A stretch of DNA of 64,000 nucleotides from Brevibacillus brevis. Its GTDB lineage: Bacteria; Bacillota; Bacilli; Brevibacillales; Brevibacillaceae. The first letter of the stretch is position 1; each line of letters begins with the position of its first letter. The notes under the pieces are model-generated. The model saw nothing but the letters and a program-made list of their open reading frames with translations. It did not search any database and was not told the DNA's origin. The stretch is taken from contig NZ_CP041767.1 in the NCBI RefSeq assembly GCF_022026395.1, positions 5,872,001-5,936,000 on the forward strand, read 5' to 3'. This document shows, piece by piece, positions 34,525-42,300 of the stretch. Position numbers and translations under genes: made by a program.

Positions 34525-35462
34525 GCTTTATTCTCCTTTAACAGAAGATAGATGAAGTAAACTCCACCAATAAAGTTGACAATGACACTAAGCGTCGTGG
34601 AGAACGCAAGTACACGCTCCACGATCAACAAACCGCCAACCAGTGCAATCACACTGATTAAAGCCGAGCCCACCAGCAAGTATTTATGCTGATAGGTTTT
34701 CATAAACTGATGGGCGAGATTCGCTACCAGCAGTCCGAGGAAGGTAATCGGTCCAACGAGCGCTGTCGCGATTGATACGAGAATGGCAATGACGACGAGG
34801 AACCGTTTGATGACAAAATCGTACGGAATCCCCAAATTAATCGCCTGATCCCGACCGAGTGATAACACATCCAAGTACTTGATGTATCGCCAGAAGTAAA
34901 TCATGATACCGATGACCAGAACAAAGCTCGTGATCAACAGGTCTGTTTTTACATTGTTGAAGCTGGCGAACATTCGGTCTTGCACAACCAGAAACTCATT
35001 CGGATCAATCAACACTTGCATGAACGTGGACAAACTGCTAAACAATGTGCCCAAGATCAATCCGATAAGGAGCAGGAAATAAATGCTTTGCCCTTCCCTC
35101 TTAAACAGGAATTTGTAGAGCAAGCCTGCGAAAAGCACCATCCCACCTGTCGAGATCAGAAAGTTGACGTTGTTGTTCATCAAGGTGAAATGGGTGGAGC
35201 CAAAAACAAAGATCACAAATGTTTGGATGAACATATAGAGCGAATCAAGGCCGATGATGCTAGGCGTCAAGATTCGGTTGTTCGTGATTGTCTGGAAGAT
35301 CATCGTAGAAAAGGCGATAATGCAACCGGTTAAAATGATGGCAAGAATTTTCTTAGCCCGCCGAGGAAGGACGTAATCCCAGTTGCCACCGGCGTCAATC
35401 ATCATAAAAATGGCTATCAAAGCAATCGCCACTATCGACAGGGCAGCTATCTTCGCTTTCAT
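34521..35462 (-). CDS. yclO: Siderophore ABC transporter permease (YclO-like)
   Basis: A 313-residue permease of the FecCD family, 8-9 predicted membrane segments. The segment SIATALVGPITFLGLLVANLAHQ is typical of the coupling-helix region. The start overlaps the yclN stop (ATGA). Confidence 0.9.
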   Translation of the reverse strand: MKAKIAALSIVAIALIAIFMMIDAGGNWDYVLPRRAKKILAIILTGCIIAFSTMIFQTITNNRILTPSIIGLDSLYMFIQTFVIFVFGSTHFTLMNNNVNFLISTGGMVLFAGLLYKFLFKREGQSIYFLLLIGLILGTLFSSLSTFMQVLIDPNEFLVVQDRMFASFNNVKTDLLITSFVLVIGIMIYFWRYIKYLDVLSLGRDQAINLGIPYDFVIKRFLVVIAILVSIATALVGPITFLGLLVANLAHQFMKTYQHKYLLVGSALISVIALVGGLLIVERVLAFSTTLSVIVNFIGGVYFIYLLLKENKA

Positions 35463-36412
35463 TGTTCATATGCCTTTCTTCTCATGAGTAAGTACACGAA
35501 TATCCCGCTGCCAATGACCCCAACCATCATGCCGATGGAAATCTCGTATGGGAAGATGATGAGGCGTCCCAGGATATCACAAGCAAGTACAAACACCGCG
35601 CCAAGCAAAGCGGTATGAGATAAGCTTTTTTTCAGGTTATCTCCCAGGTAGATCGTAACCAGGTTGGGAATGATCAGCCCCAAAAACGGGATTGTCCCTA
35701 CTGTGAGAATAACTACCGAGGTCACACAAGCGACAATGACCAGTCCAATGTTGACGACATGCTTGTAGTTCAACCCGAGGTTGATGGCGAACTCTTCACC
35801 CATTCCGGCAATGGTAAACTTGTTCGCATACAAGTAAGCGATAATCACCAGCGGAATGCTTATGTACAAAAGCTCATAGCTGCCTTTCATAATGGTGGAG
35901 AAATCTCCATGCAACCAAGCAGACATGTTTTGCATCAGGTCATGCTTATAAGCGAAAAACGTCGTGATGGACCCGACGATGTTTCCAAACATCAGTCCCA
36001 CTAACGGGATGAAAATGGAGTCTTTAAATTTGATTCTTTCGAGAATCTTCATAAAGACAAAGGTTCCAAAGAGAGCAAATGCAAAAGCAACGAGTAGCTT
36101 CACCCAGGAGCTCGCATCGACGAATACCAAGAGTGAAACCAATATTCCGAATCGAACGGAGTCCTCTGTCCCTGCTGTCGTCGGAGAAACGAACTTGTTT
36201 CGGGTTAGCTGTTGCATGATCAATCCGGCGATACTCATGCTGACCCCTGCGATGATAATACTGATCACACGCGGAATCCTGCTAATCCATAGCACTTGCA
36301 CTTTGTCATCTGTGAGATTGAACAGATCCCACGGAGATATATCTTTCACGCCAATAAAAAGTGAAACGAACGATAGCAAAATCAGTGCTACAACCAAATA
36401 TCTCTTTTTCAT
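35459..36412 (-). CDS. yclN: Siderophore ABC transporter permease (YclN-like)
   Basis: A 317-residue FecCD-family permease, first gene of the four-gene operon. IPRVISIIIAGVSMSIAGLIMQQLTRN is the usual N-terminal family signature (cited here by its ends, IPRVI and MQQLTRN). Two Fur-like boxes lie 65-107 bases upstream. Gene order N-O-P-Q is the same as in B. subtilis. Confidence 0.9.
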   Translation of the reverse strand: MKKRYLVVALILLSFVSLFIGVKDISPWDLFNLTDDKVQVLWISRIPRVISIIIAGVSMSIAGLIMQQLTRNKFVSPTTAGTEDSVRFGILVSLLVFVDASSWVKLLVAFAFALFGTFVFMKILERIKFKDSIFIPLVGLMFGNIVGSITTFFAYKHDLMQNMSAWLHGDFSTIMKGSYELLYISIPLVIIAYLYANKFTIAGMGEEFAINLGLNYKHVVNIGLVIVACVTSVVILTVGTIPFLGLIIPNLVTIYLGDNLKKSLSHTALLGAVFVLACDILGRLIIFPYEISIGMMVGVIGSGIFVYLLMRRKAYEQ

Positions 36413-36476
36413 CGCGTCCCTACTCTTCTTACTTTTTCATGGAGTAATGTCCCGTATTGACTCGAATATTTACCAA

Positions 36477-36491
36477 AGAGAATAATTCTCA
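36477..36491. promoter_or_regulatory. Fur box 1 upstream of yclN
   Basis: AGAGAATAATTCTCA, a 7-1-7 inverted repeat close to the Gram-positive Fur consensus TGATAATNATTATCA. Confidence 0.72.
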
Positions 36492-36504
36492 TGATCATTA
36501 ATAA

Positions 36505-36519
36505 AGAGATTCATTCTCA
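36505..36519. promoter_or_regulatory. Fur box 2 upstream of yclN
   Basis: AGAGATTCATTCTCA, a weaker 7-1-7 repeat, 28 bp from box 1 start to start, i.e. nearly the same face of the helix. Confidence 0.6.
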
Positions 36520-36630
36520 ATTAGAACTACCTTTGTTATATTAGCACTTCTTTATCGGAAGGGAAAGCTTTTTTTCATTAGTCGGCTAATTTTTTCCTCA
36601 GCCTGTCAAAATACCGCCACGAACAAGAAA

Positions 36631-36656
36631 ACCGCCAGGGCAAAAACCCTGACGGT
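36631..36656 (-). terminator. Terminator of the DUF4097-like gene
   Basis: ACCGTCAGGG-TTTTTG-CCCTGGCGGT on the minus strand, followed by TTTTC. Confidence 0.75.
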
Positions 36657-36662
36657 CCTGAT

Positions 36663-37427
36663 TTATTTGGATGTGTACGAGCCTGTTACGTTTTGAACGA
36701 ATCGATCTCCGCTCCCGTCATTCTCAATCAGCACATTTCCTTCGACTGTATCAATGACAATATCGCCGCTTTGGTCCGATATCGTAATATCACCCTTATG
36801 CTTCCTAATATACATATCACCGGATTGATCGTGAATCGCTACGTTTCCACCCGTATTTTCCATGACGATCTCACCTGAATCGTCTTCGATCAGTTTGAGG
36901 GCTGACGCGTCCTTGATCTTAATATCACCGGACTGGTCACGAATCTCTACCTCTCCGTTCGTATTCGTTAATTGAATATCACCAGAGTCATCCTCAATCG
37001 TGAGCTTTCCTGTTAGATTCGTCATGTCAATATCTCCTGATCCATCGGTAAGGGCTATCGGCAGCTTGGCTGGAACGATTACCGTTATCGTCATATCCAC
37101 AAAGTTAAAACCGATATCTGTGTTCACTTCGGATCGTAGTGTTGCGTTATTCCCATCCTTCTCGAGTGTAAGGATGATTTCTTCGGGTTTGACATTTTTC
37201 GATTTGATTTCAGCCTCTACATGAATCGCGGTTGCTTTCTCATCACCTTTGACGATCAAATCGCCTGAATCGGTCACAATATTCAACGCCTCGATGGACT
37301 CCGCAGGTAATTCAAGCTGTCTTTTTTCTTCTTCAACCTTGATCACGTTATTGTTGATCGTGCATCCGGCCAAGCCAATTCCCACAGCAATAAGGCCTAC
37401 TCCTATCCACTGTTTCACTTGTTTCAT
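36663..37427 (-). CDS. Lipoprotein with DUF4097-like SGDI repeats
   Basis: A 254-residue lipoprotein (lipobox GLAGC) whose C-terminal two thirds is a beta-repeat built from units of about 19-21 residues, each with SG(D/E)I; DDSGD and DQSGD versions alternate. Such repeats predict a right-handed beta-helix on the cell surface, as in DUF4097 proteins. Function unknown. Several repeats are also similar at DNA level, which implies recent expansion. GAGGGG precedes the ATG. Confidence 0.8.
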   Translation of the reverse strand: MKQVKQWIGVGLIAVGIGLAGCTINNNVIKVEEEKRQLELPAESIEALNIVTDSGDLIVKGDEKATAIHVEAEIKSKNVKPEEIILTLEKDGNNATLRSEVNTDIGFNFVDMTITVIVPAKLPIALTDGSGDIDMTNLTGKLTIEDDSGDIQLTNTNGEVEIRDQSGDIKIKDASALKLIEDDSGEIVMENTGGNVAIHDQSGDMYIRKHKGDITISDQSGDIVIDTVEGNVLIENDGSGDRFVQNVTGSYTSK

Positions 37428-37625
37428 CTGTTTCCCCTCGATACTGGTTATTTTTACAAGATAAGTTCTATAACATCATAGCAAAACAGCGTAGAAGGGA
37501 AATCAGGCTGCAGGGTTGTTCTCTCGTCAGTCCGCAGACGGATATTCCATTGTAGAGATCCCGTCTTTTCCCTACACTACAAGTAAGCATATTTCTCTAA
37601 TTGAGTTGTCGCGGAGGGTAAAACA

Positions 37626-38300
37626 ATGGACTTGAATCGAATCCAACTTGTGACGGATGCTTTTCCGTGCTTTTCCCTTGTTCCGGAAGCCGCATGGCGC
37701 CATCCTGACATAACAGTGGAACGCTTTTCTCCCCAGCTTACGATGCAGCAGGGTCATCTGTTTGCCCATGCCGCTTTTGTATTGTCAGGCAAGGTCCGCA
37801 TCTATATCATCAGCGAGTCAGGACGTGAGGTTACGTTATATCGGGTACAACGCGGGGGAGTCTGCGTCCTCATGATGGCCAGTATTTTAGGTGAGACGGG
37901 CTATGAAGCATCCGCACAGCTAGAAGAGGAAACCGAGCTGCTGCTTTTGCCTGTAGATGTTTTCAAAGACTGGATGGATCACTATAAGGACTTGCGTCAG
38001 TTTATTTACCGGAACATGATCAACCGAATGGTCTCCGTCACATCTCTGGTCGAGGATATCGCGTTTAAACCGATCAACGCCCGCATCGCCGAATTATTGC
38101 TCCGTCGTACCACAGATTCTCACAATCATCTTTCCATCACCCATGAAGCGATTGCCATAGAACTCGGAACTGCCCGAGAGGTAATCAGTCGGTCACTCAA
38201 GGAGTTTGAAAAAGCCGGGTGGCTTCAGTTAGGCCGAGGCCGAATCACAGCTATTCGCCGTGATGCCCTCCAGGAAAAACTTTTTCCTAGTGATTGGTGA
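37626..38300 (+). CDS. Crp/Fnr-family transcriptional regulator
   Basis: A 224-residue regulator: cyclic-nucleotide-like beta-barrel (about 25-125), long dimer helix, and C-terminal winged helix (about 150-215, with ELGTAREVISRSLKEFEKAG as recognition region). The FNR four-cysteine cluster is absent; the only cysteines near the sensor are C15 and C80. It may respond to redox state or a small ligand. CGGAGGGT precedes the ATG. The AhpD-like gene starts 87 bases downstream and is the likeliest target. Confidence 0.87.
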   Translation: MDLNRIQLVTDAFPCFSLVPEAAWRHPDITVERFSPQLTMQQGHLFAHAAFVLSGKVRIYIISESGREVTLYRVQRGGVCVLMMASILGETGYEASAQLEEETELLLLPVDVFKDWMDHYKDLRQFIYRNMINRMVSVTSLVEDIAFKPINARIAELLLRRTTDSHNHLSITHEAIAIELGTAREVISRSLKEFEKAGWLQLGRGRITAIRRDALQEKLFPSDW

Positions 38301-38387
38301 GATTGGTGAGTAAGTTACAGAAGCAACCATTTTCTCTCTCTACAATAAAGTCGTAGTGACTACCCATGAAAAGGGAGAGGATGTTTC

Positions 38388-38750
38388 ATGTCAAAAGCAC
38401 GTTCGTATTATGAATCAGCAAATTTGTCGCATATCCCAGAATTGATGAAATTGGCGCCTGACGCTGCCGCTTCTTATTTTTCTTTCGAGCGGCAAATCTA
38501 CCAGCAATCCCACCAGCTTCCGGTCAAAACGAAAGAGTTGATTGCCATTGTGGTCGCTCACGTGACTGGCTGCCCTTATTGCATCGATGTTCACGTCAAA
38601 AAGTATAAAGAACTGGGCGGCACCATGGAGGAAATTATGGAGGCTCTACTGGTTGCCGCAGTGACACGTTCCGGTGCTATCTTAAGTCATGGGGTCAATG
38701 CCTTGCTCGCCTATCATGATGCTCCTGGCAAGCCAGATTGCTTTTGCTAA
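38388..38750 (+). CDS. AhpD-like carboxymuconolactone decarboxylase family protein
   Basis: A 120-residue alkylhydroperoxidase-core protein with the redox motif C62-P-Y-C65 and H69 (CPYCIDVH). The family includes AhpD reductases, which use the two cysteines and a histidine relay to detoxify peroxides. GGGAGAGG precedes the ATG. A strong terminator follows. Confidence 0.87.
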   Translation: MSKARSYYESANLSHIPELMKLAPDAAASYFSFERQIYQQSHQLPVKTKELIAIVVAHVTGCPYCIDVHVKKYKELGGTMEEIMEALLVAAVTRSGAILSHGVNALLAYHDAPGKPDCFC

Positions 38751-38780
38751 CCGAATACATGACCCATCTGGAAAAGCTAA

Positions 38781-38828
38781 ACAAACGAATCCAGTTTCAT
38801 CAAAAGCTGGAATTCGTTTGTTTTTTTG
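38781..38828 (+). terminator. Terminator of the AhpD-like gene
   Basis: A 14-bp stem with one bulged base (ACAAACGAATCCAG against CTGGAATTCGTTTGT) followed by T8. Confidence 0.9.
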
Positions 38829-38944
38829 TATGTTTGCACACTTTTGATGATCAAATGATTGCGACATTTTTCCTATCAGTGTTATGGTAAAAGCAGGATG
38901 ATCACTTACCAAGAATTACTAACCGTTTCGAAACAGGAGGATTT

Positions 38945-39301
38945 ATGGCTCGTATACTGATAGCAGACGACTCCCTTGTAGTACGAGATTACATGAAAAT
39001 CATTTTGGAACGGGCGGGCCATCAAGTCATTGCAGAAGCGACGAATGGGTTGGACGCCTATCAAAAGTATACGGCCCACCTTCCCGACGTGGTGACGATG
39101 GATATCAATATGCCAGGAATGAATGGCATAGAGACCGTCAAAAAAATCATCGGCACCTTCCCCGACGCCAACATCATTATGGTCAGCACCAACGGATTAA
39201 AGCCGCTCGTTTTTGAAGCAATCAACGCTGGAGCGCGCCATTACATTCTAAAACCGATCGATGAAGAACGACTTTTGGCTTCCATTACGAATTCGCTTTA
39301 G
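38945..39301 (+). CDS. CheY-like single-domain response regulator
   Basis: A 118-residue stand-alone receiver, close to CheY of B. subtilis in layout. Acidic pocket A-D-D near residues 8-10, phosphoacceptor Asp in VTMDINMPGMNG, Ser/Thr switch in MVSTNG and Lys in LKPID. It has no output domain. ACAGGAGGATTT precedes the ATG. It faces, tail to tail, a giant protein with a CheA-like ATPase domain, which is its most obvious phosphodonor. Confidence 0.9.
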   Translation: MARILIADDSLVVRDYMKIILERAGHQVIAEATNGLDAYQKYTAHLPDVVTMDINMPGMNGIETVKKIIGTFPDANIIMVSTNGLKPLVFEAINAGARHYILKPIDEERLLASITNSL

Positions 39302-39311
39302 TCGATCAACC

Positions 39312-39345
39312 AAAAAAACTGAGGCACTGGCGCCTCAGTTTTTTT
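39312..39345. terminator. Shared bidirectional terminator
   Basis: ACTGAGGC/GCCTCAGT with A run before and T run after; it separates the convergent receiver and giant-kinase genes. Confidence 0.88.
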
Positions 39346-42300
39346 CTATGTTTCTAGCGGGATTCGGAAGGTAAAGCGGGTGCCTTCTCCGTTTTGGGTA
39401 TGAACCTGAAGGGTTCCTCCCAACTGCTCAACCTCTTTTTTGACAATGGACAGGCCAATTCCTCTGCCCGATACGAGACTTGCATGTTCTTGTACCGTAA
39501 CATGCTCAGCCAATGCCAGCCTTAGCTTCTCCATATCTCCCCCACGCCCATCATCACGAATCATGACGCACAGGGAAGTATCCTCTTGCCAAATGCGGCA
39601 TTGAATCTTGCCGCTGCGTTCCTTTCCGCATGCCAATCGTTCTTGCTCTTCTTCCATTCCATGATCGATCGCATTGTTGAAAATGTGAACCAGGCTCCTC
39701 GCAAAATTCTCGAATCGCTCCGGATCGACCAATACTTCTTCCGCATCCCATTCGACCCGATCGATCGTCTTATTCAGTCGGATGGCAAGCTCACTTACAT
39801 AGTCTTCGTACCGGGACAACAGGTCCTTCATGGGACGATAGCGCAGCTTGCGGATGCGGTGGAGCAGCTCCTGCTGAGCTTTCCCCTGTACCAAACTGGT
39901 GATCTCCTGCTCGAAGCTTTCCCATTGCTCTTTTGCAATGGTGTACACATGCTCGTTATGGTCCAGGAATCCGATCCCGAGCTTGTGCTGCATGATCGAC
40001 AAATCCTGTTGCATCGCAGCTTGAACCTCTGCGAATGACTGCTGGGCGCGCGCATCCTTGTCGGACAGGTGTTGTTCCGACTTTGCCCATTGAATCAACC
40101 ATGACTCCAAGTCATGCAGCTTTTGCGGTGTATGAATCAAGTGTAATTGGCTGAAGTCACCCTTAAACTGATGAATCTGAGCGACCAATTTGAATAGTTT
40201 CTCGGATTCCGCTATGTCTTCTCCGAGGACCCGCTTCCACCCTTCCTCAAAGAAAGCGTCAAAAGCTCGCAGTACCTTTTGGAAGAGCGGGAGGCTAATC
40301 GCTACCGTTACGACCATATTCAACCTTTGCCATTCTCGCTCCATCTTTGATTTGAGCGCCCGCTGCTCACTCATATCTGTCAGGATCAGCATCAAGCCCT
40401 CTGGCGAATCCCGCCGATCTTCATAAATCGGCTTGCATGCCAGCTTCAACGGCATTTGATTGATCTGGATTTCTGTAGGAAACAGACTGAGATACAGCTC
40501 TTTTTGCCCTTGGTCCTTGGCTTCAAAGTACTTTTCCAAAAGAGATTCAATAAATACGCTGTCCTCTGGACGATCCGGGTAAAGCAGCTCTGCGACCGAT
40601 ACCCCAGCCAGTTCTCTGCCAAAGATCCGTAGACATTCCCGACTGTACTCAGAATGGACCAGCAGATTTCTGGAAAAAGAAAGGAAGCCTTGTCCCGCAT
40701 TGTTCAACAGATTTTTATTCGCCTGCAAAAGTGCCTGAATCTCATTGGTACGCTCTGTCACGATCTTTTCCAAGGATTGATTCCATTGCTCCAATTGATG
40801 ATACAGTCTCGCATTTTCAATAAAGATCGCAATTTGCGAGAAGATCAGTCTGAGCGGCTCTGAGCGTTTTTCGTTGAACACATGTGTCGTCTCATTGTTC
40901 TCCAAATAAATGACACCGATCATTTTTCCTTGCTGCCATAGCGGGGAGCATAGAATCGATTTCGGCTTGTGCTTCGCAATGTACGTATCGCGGAAAAAGA
41001 CACCTTCAACCGAAGCATTGTGGAGCACCAGCATCTCTTCTGTACGAATCGTGTAATTCACGACAGCCACAGAAAGCATTCCGCTATGCTCATATGGGAC
41101 AGACTGCATGATCTCCACGTCCAAATCGACAGAGCCTGCCGCTTCGATGAGCCAGTCACCATCTTTTTTCAGCAAGAGGATTCCTTTCTCCGCACCTGCA
41201 TTGCTCATCACCGTGCGCAGCATCGTCGCCAACAGCATTTCCAATCGGAGCTCGCTAGCAATCGTTTGCGACGCCTTGATGACACTCATTAAATCGACGA
41301 GGTCTGCTGTCTGGTCAGTCGTGGCAATTTCGGCGGAAGCTCCCAGGCTTCTAACCCGTTGCAAAAGATAAGGGTACCGTTCCCCAATCTCCCGTGCCTT
41401 GGCGACCGCTCCCCATAGCATGTAAACCTCGTGCGCCTCCGTCATGTACGCCTTCGCAATCGTTTCGAGTCCAAGTGCCAAGTAATGCTGGGCGGCCAAT
41501 TCATTTGCCATTGCCTCGTTTTGCAAGAAAGCATCCTTTTTGGCGAGTTGAACCGCCTGTTCGTAAAAAGGACCCGCTTCTTGTTTTTTCTCAGTGACAC
41601 GCAGCCACTCAGCATACATCAGCAACCACTTGTGCTGAAAATTTTCCGGGCATTCGTTTGCCCACGTCTTCATCTTTTTGAGATTTGCTTTGATTTTTTT
41701 CCCGTACTTCGATTTTTCCTGTCCGTTGGCGTTCTCATAGAGCCCCGTCAATGCCAGTGTTTGCATAAAAACTTGCTGGCTGACAAGTACTTGTCCGCTG
41801 ACTGAATCCATCCATTGCTCCGCTTCAGCCAGCAGCTGGGCTGCCTCCAGATGGTTCCCGTACATGAGGTGAACCATCGATTTATAGTAGTGGTACATGT
41901 ACCGCTTGTAGCTGTTTCCTTCTTTTTTCAGGTTGCTTACATAGGCAACTTCGTCAAAGCCATCATGGCAAAACGCCGTTCGTTCATTGTCCGTCCACCT
42001 TGTAAAAGCATGCAGCGCCTGGCGCAATAACAGGAGCCGGTCATCGTGATCAACGACCTTGATTTGTTGAATCATATCGCTGTATTCCTCGATTTGCTGC
42101 TCCAATTCTTCCACTGGCACACCACAATAGAGCATGGCCTCCAAAAGACCATGGGCATTGTAGGCAGCATAAATGTTGCCTCCGCCGTCCAAGCCGAGCT
42201 GAATCGCTTTTTTCAGGAGAGGGATGTTCGTCCGCGCATGCTCGCACCAGTGGTTGATGAGTAGGGCAAACGCGCCATACGCCTTCGTCATGGCAATCGG

